The notes beneath the pieces were generated by a model. It was not told the origin of the DNA. It ran no database searches and saw only the letters and a list, made by a program, of their open reading frames with translations. This document shows, in pieces, positions 13,343 through 24,938 of a stretch of 64,000 nt of DNA. Made by a program: the position numbers and the translations under genes. Source of the DNA: Vigna angularis (taxonomy: Eukaryota > Streptophyta > Magnoliopsida > Fabales > Fabaceae); contig NC_068978.1 in the NCBI RefSeq assembly GCF_016808095.1, forward strand, positions 31,678,160 through 31,742,159, given 5' to 3'. The number at the start of each line of letters is the position of its first letter. The stretch's first letter is position 1.

Positions 13343-13927
13343 TTTTTACTATTCACTTTTTACTATTCACTTTTTACTATTCACAATTTACTATTCACTT
13401 TTTTTTTTTTATCTAGTATTTAACTTACAAATATTTTTCAAGGATCTTACAAGCTTGCTGGGGTTGAGACTTCAATGCCACCATTTGAGAAACCGAGGAA
13501 AACAATTGATCGGTCCTACTACTTGCAATACTGCTTAATTGATGAGGACGGTCAAAACATTCCTGCACCCCAGCCACCAAGACCGCATAGGAGAAATCGC
13601 CCAGACCCACCTGCAGAACCTGAAGAAGTCGGCCCACAAAACCCCTTCAATATGGCTGAGCTCAATGCTAAGCTTGCAGCAATCCACAGGATGGGCCTTG
13701 CACACGCAGACATGATGCGTCATGTATTCGCCTCCTCTCACCCAGGTTTCATGACTTCAGAGGAGTATGTTGCCAGAGTAGCTTGGCCTGGGGACCAGAC
13801 CTCTACTGATGGGGGAGCTGGAACATCTGGAGCTCAAGCAATGGAAGAGGATCAATCTGAATCTGAAGAGGAAGAAGAAGACGAGGAGGAGCAATCTGAA
13901 GAGGAAGAAGAAGATGAGGAAGAGTGA

Positions 13928-15224
13928 TTCTTGAGGAGACAGATGAGACAACAAGGGGGCAACATTCATCTCTTTCATAAACAATTATTTCTTTCATGCC
14001 TTAATTTCCTTAGTTAATTTAATTTCAGCACTCGTACTTTTAGAACTTTTGGTTAAATTTTGAACTTGGTTGAATGAACATGTTGATGAAAATGTTTTGA
14101 ACTTGACTTGATTAGAAATCGCTTATGTTTGCTCTTACTCAGCGAGACTTTGAGAAATTAGGATCGAGTTGTGTAGTTTTGTACTGTGGTTACGCTCGAC
14201 TGAATGAATTTCATGCGCTGTTCTTCTTGTGATTAATATGCATGACATTGTGTTTGAAAACAAATATGGAACCCTGAGTAACCTAGTGAGATTTTGTGCT
14301 CCAGAATTATTGTTGAATGATTTCACTTTAGAAGCACAATTGAGTTTTGCCTGATTTTCCCTGAAGTGGATCATTTACTTGTTCAATACACATGATCAAG
14401 GTTGTCTTGTTCTCCCTTTGTTGTCTTAAGTTTTTGAACCCAAAGCCTATTGTAACCTTATGTAGCCCATCCATGAACCTTAAAAAGCAATCTGAAAAAT
14501 TTGTAATCCCTCTACCTTGAGCTAAGATGAGCATTCAAGTGGGGTACAGGAAAATGGTTCAAGTTTGGGGTATTTGAGGTGACAAGAGAAAAATGACAAC
14601 AAGAGTCAAAAAGAAAAATGAAAAGAAAAAGGAAAAAGAACAAAAATAAAAATACTACAAAAAGGGAAAAAGAAGTAAGATTTGGTTACAAAGAAGGGGA
14701 AGTACACGAGACTTCGTTATCTTGTGCTAAAGTGAATGCTCTCTTAGTATTAGTTTTGCCTAGAAAAACCAAAGCTCCTTCTTAGCCCAACCCATGTTAA
14801 GCCTTGATTGTTCTTGTACTTCAAAGTTATAGGTAGGTGTGTTCATTGTAAGGGAAATGAAAGGCAAAGTTCAATTGTCTGATATTGTGAAGATTGATTG
14901 AGAGACACACATCCCCATACACCTGTGAAAGTGAGAGAAACAGTTTCTTTTCAGAGGAAGGGTTCCATGTTAGTTAAGAAAATACTTTTGCCATGTGTGT
15001 TGGTCCCTCATAGAACATAGTTGATGTTTAATTTTGTAATTTTGTGAGTACCATCAGTAAAAGCTTCACCTCTTGTGACAAAAATCAAGTCAACATGATG
15101 AGCAAGCATGATTGAATTTTACTCTTCTTGAGTGATGAAGCATTAAATTTGAGTTGTTTGTTCAAACTAGTTCATTTGTTTGTTTTTCTGCTTGAGGACA
15201 AGCAAGATTTCAAGTTTGGGGTTG
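13928..15224 (+). other. Athila 3' non-coding region and PPT
   Basis: No gene is seen. The region contains a purine-rich stretch (about 14580-14700) and two copies of CAAGTTTGGGGT (near 14549 and 15211). The second abuts the LTR and is the likely polypurine tract. A long 3' untranslated region of this kind is usual in Athila elements. Confidence 0.65.
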
Positions 15225-16582
15225 TGATAACGGTAATTTTTACCATTATCTTTGAACCAATTCTTATACAAAATCTACCCTTTTTAAGCTTGAAACATGT
15301 CTAATCCTCCCTTTTTTATCTAATTTTGTGAATAAGTCTAGCTTAAGCTTTATATTTAAGTTTCGTCATTAATTCCTCAAATTCGTAGGTGATTTGCAAG
15401 TTATTGGAGAAGTATTGTATTTACCAAGAACGGGAGCAAGGAAAAGATACAAAAGCAGGATCTGATGGAGCAGGGAAGGAAGTTCACGCCTAAGCGCCTA
15501 AGAAGAAGGAGGCAGAATGCCATTTTCTGCGCAAGCCTCGCGCCCGGGCGCGACCATCTGCGCGAGCTCCACGCCTGGGCGCGACCAAGAGGGCGCCCGG
15601 GCGCGACTTTTTGCGCGAGCTCCGCGCCTGGGCGCGAGACAGAGGGCGCCCGGGCGCGACTGAGGAGGGGCGCTGGGCGCGACCTCTGCTGACCTGGAAC
15701 CCTAGATCTATTTAAAGCATTCTGTAACTGAGGGTGCTATCTTCTGGACGGCTGAAGCTTGGAACACCATTTTCGGACCTAAGGGAGCTGGTTTTGGGCA
15801 GTGGAAACTCTCCATCCTTCCTCCTTGGATCCCCATTCTTCCATTTTTCTCCATTGTAAGCTCAAGTTCTCCATGACTATGGAGAACTAATTTCATTTTG
15901 TTGGGGAATGGTGTAGTTACGAAACTTTCATGTAAATGCACTTGAGTTTAATGAATTTAAGCTTCTTTCATTTGATTGTGAGTGTTTAATTTCCTTCTCT
16001 TAAAGCTTGTTGTGACTTGATCAACCATAGCATGATTCTAAGATTTGCTAGATATTGGAAAGTATTGTGTGGATCTTGAATTGGAATTAACACCTAAAGG
16101 AGATTGTATCTAGGAATGGAGCTTGATTCTTTAGTTGTCTTAAACCTCTAATTGTAATGCAGATGAACTTTCTAGGTTACCAAGGAATTGGGACTGCAAA
16201 AGTGAGTCTAGGCTTTTTCTACCAAGGAATTGGGTCTGAGTATAATAGGAAGGTTGACAAACGCAATCATTTGATGAAGTAGTAATGTGCATTTGCATGA
16301 TAGTGTAGTAATTACAATCATTCTCCAACATATCTTCCATATTTTTTCATTATCCCTCAACCACTTTCAATCTTTAAGCCTCTAAGACGTTCATTTTATC
16401 GTATATATATATGAATTGGAATTTTATTACACTTGAATCATATTAAAGATGTTATTCTTAGTCTAAGTTAGTTAACTTATTATACAGTTTTAAAGTATTA
16501 CACGAGTCTCTTGGGAAACGATATCCGGTCTTACAGGTTTTATTACTTAGAACGATTTGGTACACTTGCCAGAAAGTTAACA
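15225..16582 (+). repeat. Athila LTR (3' LTR), about 1.36 kb
   Basis: It starts TGATAACGG after the polypurine tract (the start could be 2 bases earlier) and ends near GTTAACA. It includes a TATA-like TATTTAAAG near 15708 and the GC-rich motif array. The next bases, AGTTTTTGGC, match what normally follows an Athila 5' LTR (spacer plus the start of a tRNA-Asp PBS, from memory) rather than target DNA. The partner LTR and left target duplication are outside the window. Confidence 0.75.
15480..15690. repeat. GC-rich tandem motif array in Athila LTR
   Basis: About six variants of a motif centred on GCGCCCGGGCGCGAC, separated by short spacers such as TGCGCGAGCTCC. The stretch is rich in CpG within an otherwise AT-rich element and lies just upstream of the TATA-like site. 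Related copies are at about 1800-1890 and 2409-2455. Confidence 0.8.
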
Positions 16583-16591
16583 AGTTTTTGG

Positions 16592-16812
16592 CATAGTGGA
16601 TAAAATGGACTCTAAGGTTGTAGGTTCAACTCTTTGGGAGAGTTTTATTGTATGGTTGCTTTATGCATGAAGATGAAATTAAAGGGGATATTGTTTTGGA
16701 GTCAGACAATGAGCATAACTTTGTACATAAGGGGATTTATGGAAATTCAAGAAAATTATAATATATGGAGTTAGAATGATGATGGTTGATAGAGATTACA
16801 TTATCAGCCAAT
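16592..16812 (+). pseudogene. OTP70-like PPR fragment 1 (3' end only)
   Basis: This begins abruptly at the Athila edge with sequence matching the last ~70 codons of the intact gene (ATAGTGGATAAAATGG onward) and runs to the position of its stop codon. It has a deletion of about 20 bp near 16700 relative to its near-identical sister at 43326, and frame breaks. It shows that Athila lies inside the PPR array, so the array may extend left of the window. Confidence 0.8.
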
Positions 16813-17805
16813 TGTATATCTTAATCGCATGATTTTTTTAGTAACCAGAAGTGTTTTATGCTTGATTCCTTCAATTTTTATTTTGTACCATAAATGTGAT
16901 TACAACAGACATTCCTTGGTTTATACAACATGAGCGCGTAATGTGCTTGATCAAATTTTAACTTGTCTTTGTCTTGTCCCCAATGTCATAAGCCAGAAAA
17001 CTCATTACTTTTAATTTATGCAACTTCACACCACATGTAATTACTAGGTTGAGTACCTTGGTGGCTAGAAAAAGCGATTAAATAAATGTGTTCTTCCTTT
17101 CGTAGAAGTTGATTTTGTCATACCTTTCTCGATTGTATTGTTTGGACTTAATGATTTCCAACACCACAAAAAGGAAATTCTTTGGCATTTTATGTTTTAA
17201 AGCAAGGAATTGAGTAAAAGACATACTTAAATGTAACAATGTATCAAAGCATGTTTATCAACAAATACTTCATCCAATAGATTGGTCCTTATAACAACTT
17301 GCACATGCAACAACCAAGGAGAAGTAAAACAATAATATTTGTTAACTATGACATTAAGATACATGCATACTACTGAAATCGATATTTAATTAGGCTTTGC
17401 ACCAACATTCTTAGGGTGTAAATGGAAACCCTAAATTTATGGAAAATTCGTTTTGCAGTCAATTAATTTTGTCAATAAATAATAAAAGCAAAAGTTTAAA
17501 TTGGTACCTATGTCGTCAATTTGAAGTATTCCATGCTACCCAAACTGTTCCATACGCCAAATATGTAATCCTACCAGCATTTAGGCAACTTATTTTTTTT
17601 TTCTATGTATAGGTATAACGCCATCATTCACAAATAGTCTCTTTCCTTTCTTATGTTTTGATTTGAAGCCAAATACCTGTTGCCCCTTTTTTAAAAATGT
17701 GGATCAAGAAAGCATTCAAACAGTGCAACACATAATGATTAGAGTATTCTGGGGACTACATTATGTCAACATTGTGTGTGCACTTTCATGATCGAGGAAA
17801 TTAGA
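16813..17805 (+). repeat. PPR array spacer, copy 1
   Basis: This is the roughly 1-kb sequence that lies between one PPR copy's 3' end and the next copy's start throughout the array (compare 19307-20306, 43558-44556, 46021-46734, 57094-57745). No gene is seen in it. It is almost identical to 43558-44556. Confidence 0.85.
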
Positions 17806-19306
17806 ATGATAAGTATACTAGTAAGGTTCCTTCCAAATGTTATAAGCTTATGCTCCCAGAAAAAGAATCAAAACAAAATCGACAACGAAAACAAAACTTG
17901 GAAAGAGAGATGATTGGAAGGCCAAGAAAGAAAAAATGTTTTTCATTACCCAAAACCTAAATCAACCTCACTCGTCCATCGTCGTATTCCTCCCAAACCC
18001 AATGGGAAGCACTTGAAAAAGTTACAATAAACCTTGAACACTCTGTTGAGAAGGACATCATAATCAACCTTGAAATATATGCCTTTAATTATAAATCTAT
18101 TATTGCTTGCAAGCCATTCATCTCGAGATTAAACTCCATCGCCTTCTCCAAACATCCCAATTGCATAGAAATTTTGGCATCTCTTCCAATCTTCTTAGGT
18201 TGTATGCGATGTATGGGTATGTGGGCGATGCTTTTGAGCTGTTTGATCAAATGTCTAATAGGGACACACGTCTACATTTCCTAGAATTCATTCATCTAAA
18301 GGTATGCCCGAATGGGCCTTTATGACGATGTCATTTCAGTTTACTTCTAAACATTAGAAGAGGTTGTTGAACCAAACTTTTTCACCTTCCTGAGATTTCT
18401 TAAAGTTTATGCTGGAATTAGGTCTATTTGACTACGGAAATAAGTGCATCCTCATTTGGTTTGTGTTGGATTTTCTACTAATGGGTTTGTTCTTAAAACA
18501 CTTGTTAGACATGTATTTGAAGTATAGTGACATTCTAAAGGTGCAAAAGAACTTTGACAAAAATGCCTCATAAAGACCCCATTTGTGGAATTCCATGCTC
18601 ACAACTTATTTTCATCATTACCTTTAGATTGAGGAAATGACAATTTTCGCCAAACCCAATTAGAAGAACTTGAGCAAATCATCACAAACCTTGAAGACTC
18701 TATTGAGAAGGGAATCAAAATTAATCCTAAAATATATCCCTTCTTATTAGAAATTTGTTATTGCTTACAAGTCATTCGTTCTGATATCAGACTCTACTAT
18801 CTTATCCCAACGTCCTTGTTGCATAGAAATGTTGACATCTTTCCAAACTTCTTAGGTTGTATGCGGCCTGTGGGTATGCGGACGATGCCCATAAGCTGTT
18901 TGATCAAATGTCTAACAAGGACGTGTCTCCATTTCCTTGGAGTTCGCTCATCTCAAGGTATGCCCAAATGGGCCTCTACGACAACGTCATTGCACTCTAC
19001 TTCTACATTATGGTTGTATGGCTAACCTTTATGAAAGAGCAACACTAATTAAAACGACTTATAGAATCATAGTGGATAAAATGGACTCTGAGACTATAGG
19101 TTCAAATCCTTGGGAGAGCTTTGTTGTATGCTTACTGTTTGCATGAAGATGCAACTACATGGGAGATTGCTGCAAACAAACTCTTTGATTTGGAGTCAGG
19201 CAATGAGCATAACTTTGTACTTATGGGGATTTATGGAAATTTCGATAGATTATAGGACATGGAGAAAGTTAGAATGATGATGGTTGACAGAGGATTAGAT
19301 TATAAG
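17806..19306 (+). pseudogene. OTP70-like PPR copy 2, rearranged
   Basis: It starts at ATG 17806 with the same MISILVRF start as the intact gene but is full of frameshifts and stops. It is composite. The segment matching codons 1 to about 280 runs to 18640, then the sequence jumps back to about codon 64 (CAAACCCAATTAGAAG near 18652). At about 19010 it jumps forward to the 3' part (TATGGTTGTATGG). The stop codon position reads AAG. Copy 9 (44557-46020) has the same two breakpoints, so the rearrangement preceded their duplication. It cannot encode a full PPR protein. Confidence 0.85.
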
Positions 19307-20306
19307 ACAATTGTATATTCTAGTCATATGATTTTTTTAGTTACCAAAAACGTTTGATGCTTGATTCCTTTAGTTTTTATTTTGTACTGAAAAATGTGAA
19401 TACAATATACATTCCTTGGTGTATATAACATGAACGCGTATAACGCTTGATCAAATTTCAACCTATATTTCTCTTTGTTCCTAATGTCATATACCAGAAA
19501 ACTCATTTCTTTTAAGTTGTGCAACTTCACACCACACGTAATTATTGGTTGAGTACCTTGGTGGCTAGAAAAAACGATTAAATAAATATGTTCTTCCATT
19601 TGCAGAAGTTTATTTGTCATACCTTTTTTGATTGTATTGTTTGAATTTAATAATTTGATGTAAAAGACATTTTCTTTGGAATTTTATGTTTTAGAGCAAG
19701 GAATTGAGTAAAAGACATGTTTAAATGTAAAATTGTATAAAAGTTTGTTTATCAACAAACTCCATCCAATATACTGATCCTTGCAACAACTTTCACATGC
19801 AATAACCAAGGAGAGGTAAACAATGATATTTGTTAACTATGACATTAAGATATGTGCATACTATTGAAATTGATATTTAATCAGACTCTGCACCAACATT
19901 CTTGTGATGAAAATGGAAACCCTAAATTTATGGAAAATTCGTTTTGCAGTTTATTAATTTTGTTAGTGAAAAATAAAAGCCGAAGTCTAAATTGGTACCT
20001 ATGGCCTCAGTTTGAGATATTTCATGTTACCCTAAAGTCCTCTATACGTTAAATAAGTAATCCTACTAGCATTTAGGCAATTTTTTTCTTTTTTCTATGT
20101 ATAGCAATAATGCCATCATTCATAAATAGTCTCTTTCTTTTCTTATGTTGTGATTTGAAGCCAAATACCTGTTGCCCTTTTTTAAAAATGTGGCTTAAGA
20201 AAACATACAAACAACGCAACACATAATTGTTGCAGTATTATGGGAACTTTGCAAACAAACATTATGTCAACGTTGTGTGTGCACTTTTGTGATCCAAGAA
20301 ATTAGA
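19307..20306 (+). repeat. PPR array spacer, copy 2
   Basis: Homologous to 16813-17805 but clearly more diverged. No gene is seen. It includes a short T-rich tract near 20080. Confidence 0.8.
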
Positions 20307-21973
20307 ATGATAAGTATACTACTAAGGTTCCTCTAAATGTCATGAGCTTATGCTCCAAGAAAAAGAATCAAAACAAAATAAACAACGAAAACAAAACTTG
20401 GAAAGAGAGACAATTGCAAGGCCAAGAAAGAAGAAATTTTGTTCATTACCCAAAACCTAAATCAATTCACTCATTCATTGTCGTTTTCCTCCCCAAACCT
20501 AATCGGAAGCACTTGCAAATGGCATCACAAACCTTGAAGACTCTATTGAGAACGAGCTCATAATCGACCTTGAAATATATGCCTCATTATTATAAATCTA
20601 TTATTGCTTGCAAGCCATTTGTTCCAAATTCAAACTTCATCGCCTTATCCCAACATCCCAATTGCGTCAAAATTTTGGCATCTCATCCAAGCTTCTTGGG
20701 TTGTATGCGACGTATGGGTATGTGGACGATGTCTACGAGGTATTTGATCAAATTTCTAATAGTGACACATGTCTACATTTTCCTAGAATTCGTTCATCTC
20801 AAGGTATGCCCAAATAGGCTTCTACGGTGATGCCATTGCACTCTACTTCTAAATGGTAGAAGAGACTATTGAACCAGACTTTTTCACCTTGTTGAGAGTT
20901 CTCAAAGTTTGTGCTGGAATTATGTCTATTTGGTTTGTGTTGGATTTTCCACTTATGGTTTTGTTCTTAAAGCACTTTTCGACATGTAATTGAAGTGTGA
21001 TTCGATTCTAAAGGTGCAAAAGATCTTTGACAAAATTCCTCACAAAGACTCATTTTTTGGAATTCCATGCTCAATGCTTATTTTCATCATGGCCTTCATA
21101 TTGGGTCAATGAACATTTTATGCCAAATGATTTTTGAAGGGTGTGAACGTCATTCTATTAACATATCCACCATTCTTACATGGGTGTCTTGTCTATGTCT
21201 AGGTGTCCAAATTCGTGGATGAGTATTTCAATAAGGACTTAATTTGAAGTTGTCCATAACTAATTCTTTGATGGTGATGTACTCTTATCAATTTAATACT
21301 AGAGAAAGACGTTGTTTTGTGGAATTCTATAATACTTTCATATTGGGAAGCATGACTTTTTCACTTTCTTGAGAGTTCTCAAAGTTTGTGTTGAAATTGG
21401 GTATGTTTGACTAGGGAAAGAACTGTTTTGCCATTTGGTTTGCGCTGGATTTGTCATTGATGCAATTGTGCTTAATGCAATTGTTGACATGTATTTGAAG
21501 TGGAGTGACATTGTAAAGGTGCAAAAAATCTTTAATTGGATTGAAAGGTGCAAACGCAAAGAAGCCCTTGCCTTTTTGGAGCAAATAAAGGAAGTTGGTG
21601 TTGAGCTTGATAAAATAACGTTTGTTTAAATATTATCAAACATGTGCAAAAATTATAAAATAAATCCGATTATGGAAAATTATATGGTTAACCTTCATGG
21701 AAGAGGAGAACTAACAAAAGAGGCTTAGAGCATCATAGTGGATGGACTAAGCTCTGAAGCTATAGGTCTAAGTCTTTGGGGAACTTTATTGTATGTCTAC
21801 TTTTTGCATGGACACACAACTATAGGTGAGATTCCTATAAATAGGCTCTTTGATTTGGAGCTAAACAACGAGTTTGACTTTATACTTCTTATGGGATTTA
21901 TGAAAATGTAGGCAAATTAGAGGACATGGATAGAGTTAAAATGATGATGATTGACAAAGAATTGAATTTATAG
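20307..21973 (+). pseudogene. OTP70-like PPR copy 3, rearranged
   Basis: It starts at ATG 20307 and runs with many lesions through the region matching about codon 340. Near 21345 the sequence jumps back to the part around codon 190 (GACTTTTTCACTTTC). Near 21545 it joins the part around codon 368 (AAAGAAGCCCTTGCC) and continues to a stop at 21971-21973. The internal order differs from copies 2 and 9, so it is an independent rearrangement. Confidence 0.8.
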
Positions 21974-22045
21974 GCAATTGTACATCCTAATTGTATGTTT
22001 GATGCTTGATTTGTTCAGTTTCCATTTTGTCCCACAACATCAGTG

Positions 22046-22758
22046 CATAACATGCTAACACAACTAAGTTCACACCCTTCAAAAATCATTTGGCGGTAAA
22101 TGCCTACTACCCTAATCTCAAGGCCATGATGAACATAAGCAATGAGCATGAAATTCCACAAAATGGGGTATTTATGAGGCATCTTGTCAAATATCCTACA
22201 TGTTTTTACAATGTCACCACATTTCGACTACATGTCAACAAGTGCATTAAGCACAAACCCTTTAGTGGCAAATCCAACACGAGCTAAATTATGATTAACT
22301 TCTTCCCCTAATCGAACAAACCTAATTTCAACTCACACTTTGAGAACTCTTTGAAAGGTGAAAAAGTCAGGTTCACCATCCTTCTACCATTTGGGCATAC
22401 CCTGAAATGAGAAAATTTAATAGAAATGCAAACATGTCCCTATTGGGCATTTGATCAAATAGCTCATGGGCATTGTCCACATACCCACACGTTGCATACA
22501 ACCTAAGAAGCTTGGAAGAGATTCCAAATTTTCTATGCAACGGGGATGTTGGGATAAGGCAGTTGAGTATGATATCAGGATGAATGGCTTATAAGCGATA
22601 ACAATTTTCTAACAAAGAAGCGTATATTTCAAGGTTGATTTTGATGCCCTTCTCAACATAGTCTTCAAGGTTTGTGATGACTTGTTCAAGTGCTTCCAAT
22701 TGTGTTTGGGGTGGAGGACAACGATGGATAAGGAGTAGGGTTGATTTGGGTTTTGGGT
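22046..22758 (-). pseudogene. OTP70-like PPR fragment 4, inverted
   Basis: A minus-strand copy of the 5' half of the gene with internal deletions. Reading from 22758 down it matches the region from about codon 48 (CCCAAAACCCAAATC) to about codon 300 (near GTTAGCATG). It is cut at its 5' side by the LTR at 22761. It lies head-on to copy 3, sharing short 3' flank sequence between them. Frameshifted and non-coding. Confidence 0.8.
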
Positions 22759-22760
22759 AA

Positions 22761-23968
22761 TGTAACACCCTAGATTTTGGGATGTCACGGGTTTATAAAA
22801 ACTTTTAAAAATTTAACTCTGATACTATTTCGAAATACAGTTTAAATAAAAACTTCTAAAACCAAATGCAACTATAAAGCATTCATAAAATTCCATTACA
22901 AAACTATTAGCATTGAAATTAAAATCCCATAGTTCTCCCATGTATCTCGCCGCTTAACTCCGCTTTAGCTACAACTGTAACAATATCTACTCCCGCACAA
23001 GTATGATCATCGTAGGTGGAAACAACAACTACAACATGCAAGGGTGAGCTAACAGAAATATGTCATATAAACATACATAAGTATTAAACATCAAATTAAA
23101 ATAAGATCATCGAATAATACATATCATCATTTTCTTACACACATCTTCACATGACAACACATTAAATCATTAACATCTGCACTATCAGAATTCTAAGTCA
23201 CTAGCATATAAGAACACCGTTTTTTGTCAAATTAAATTCACGCCCAGACTCACTCGATCATTCATCAACTCATACCCCTAATTTGTTTGAAACTATTCAC
23301 TTTATATTGAATCACCACCAAGTTACTCATATACAACATAAGATCGAGTGTCGCCTCCCACTACTCTCTTAAAGAGCTTCACCGACAAGTACAATATTTC
23401 CCACCACTCCATTCACAAAGAACTTTACCAAGCAAGTATCAGTGTTACTCCCACCACTCTTCCATGAGCTTCATGAGAAATAAACAATATCGTACTCACA
23501 CAACCAAACGAAAACTAGTATATACTAAACATTCTTAATACAATAATGAAACAATTATTAAAACAATGACAAGTCAACCAAACCATCCAAAAATAGTTAA
23601 CAAAAATAAGAGATATGAAATATATAGTACACACGCCCCTTTCTAATAACTAATACCCAAACCCATTAAAATAACAAATTATATATATCCACCCTAAGTG
23701 GACTCCACATGACCTCTCTCTCCTCCCATTTCCTACCACTTCCTCACCAAACATTATTCTTACTTTTCTTTTAATTTCTTTTACCCACTCATGTGGGCCC
23801 GAGACTCCATTAATTTCTCCACTTCACTACCCAACACTTTATACCACATTTTTTTTCTAACCAGAAATTTAGTCAATTCTCAGATTAATTGTTTTTCGAA
23901 ATGTTTAATTTTTTATTTATTTATTATCTATCTTTTGAACATCTAATACACGACGCCAAATTCTTACA
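22761..23968 (-). repeat. Solo LTR, Tekay-like Ty3/gypsy (1208 bp)
   Basis: On the minus strand it would start TGTAAGAATT and end GGGTGTTACA, the same terminal pattern as the Tekay LTR at 3430, but the interior is a different family. The left flank (GGTAA) and right flank (ATATG) do not match, so either the right end is misplaced or one side was lost by rearrangement. The right flank does not continue the PPR copy. Confidence 0.6.
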
Positions 23969-24538
23969 ATATGTGTATTATGGTAGAGTTGCTTTTCGTT
24001 CGTGAAAATGATGATAATAATAATACAACAATGAGAATGGCAATATTTATTATTTTTATAACCATGATATTATTTCGTTACTCAACATGTTTTTAAATAA
24101 AATTAGTAAATAAAATTGTAAAATAAATTAATAATATAATAGTCAGGCTACCTGAACAACATATGCTCAATTGTAAAATTTTAAAAATTTAAATACTTTA
24201 TTAGATAATTAATTAAAAATATCAAAACTAACGAGACTTCAAACTCAATTCTGTTTGTAATTAATTTTAAATTTTAATAATTCAATAAATTTTATATAAA
24301 TTAAATTTTAGGTAATATTTGTGTAAAAACTTCTTTATAATTTAAATAGTTGCACATTTTAATAAAGAAAATAAATACTTCATTAACATAAAAATAAATC
24401 ATTGATTAATAAAATAATATAACATTAAATTAATAATTAAAAAAATGTAAAACTAAAACAATAATTAATTTTTTTAAAATAAATTGTATAGTGAACTTTA
24501 TTATTTTCTTTGAAGAGATGTCAACAAAAAAAGAAAAC
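23969..24538. other. AT-rich DNA, nothing recognised
   Basis: Very AT-rich sequence with short A and T runs; no ORF, RNA gene or clear repeat boundary is seen. Confidence 0.5.
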
Positions 24539-24541
24539 TTA

Positions 24542-24839
24542 GGCCTTGTTCACTTGGAGGGATTTGGGGGAGAGTAATTGAAGGGATTTGAGAGGATTTG
24601 AAGATAAATTTTTTTGTTGTTTATTTAAGTGAATTTGGAGGTAAATTAGAGTGTATTTGGAAGTAATTTTTTTTAATCTGTCACGTCAATAAAATCCTAT
24701 ACTAATTCTCACAAATTTTACTTCCAAATACAGTGTAATTTTCCTCCAAATTCACTCAAATAAACAAGAACAAAATTTATCTTCAATTACTCTTCTCCAA
24801 TCCCTTCAATTACTCTTCTCCAAATCCGTGAAGAATGCC
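24542..24839. mobile_element. Tourist-like (PIF/Harbinger) MITE
   Basis: A foldback element of about 298 bp. The left end GGCCTTGTTCAC pairs imperfectly with the right end (GGCATTCTTCAC on the minus strand), and the inverted arms extend about 130 bp. It is flanked by the 3-bp duplication TTA (24539-24541 and 24840-24842), as expected for PIF/Harbinger elements. It has no coding capacity. Confidence 0.82.
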
Positions 24840-24938
24840 TTAATGAAAGTATCAGTTTTATCTACGAATACGTACGATCCGAATAAAATAGTTCACCAAA
24901 AACATCCGTAGTGTGCTCTGTTATTTTTCTTTGGAGAA

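Larger units (their letters stand above)
3430..13451 (-). mobile_element. Complete Tekay/Del-type Ty3/gypsy chromovirus
   Basis: A full element of about 10.0 kb lies on the minus strand. The 5' LTR is 10680-13451 and the 3' LTR 3430-6197. Perfect 5-bp target duplications AGCTT flank it at 3425-3429 and 13452-13456. The PBS (initiator tRNA-Met type), PPT, gag-pol frame and chromodomain are all present, in standard order. Long LTRs and a C-terminal chromodomain place it in the Tekay/Del lineage. The two LTRs differ by about four substitutions and two homopolymer-length changes over 2.77 kb, so the insertion is young. One stop codon in RT-RNase H makes this copy probably non-autonomous unless read through. 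Confidence 0.95.
10680..13451 (-). repeat. Tekay 5' LTR (2772 bp)
   Basis: This is the near-identical partner of 3430-6197. Differences spotted: two substitutions near 11268-11275, one near 12964, one near 13370, and two length changes in T runs (about 13185 and 13400). As the 5' LTR of a minus-strand element it should carry the active promoter; a TATA-like site is at 13155-13164. Confidence 0.95.
2665..13927 (+). pseudogene. Athila extra ORF (putative plant transposon protein domain), split by Tekay insertion
   Basis: The ORF occupies 2665-3429 and resumes in the same frame at 13457-13927 after the Tekay element and its duplicated AGCTT. The start chosen is ATG 2665 (MASVSRSKR), two bases after a likely acceptor site; an in-frame ATG at 2647 lies upstream. 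The first part has a basic N-terminus and the REFYANA...VRGRPVAFD pattern of the putative plant transposon protein domain (PF20167 as I recall). The second part has a proline-rich stretch (about 13565-13630) and a Glu/Asp-rich acidic tail ending at the stop. It occupies the position where Athila elements carry their env-like ORF, but I see no clear membrane segment or signal peptide. Function unknown. The insertion destroys it; no other lesion was noticed. Confidence 0.8.
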
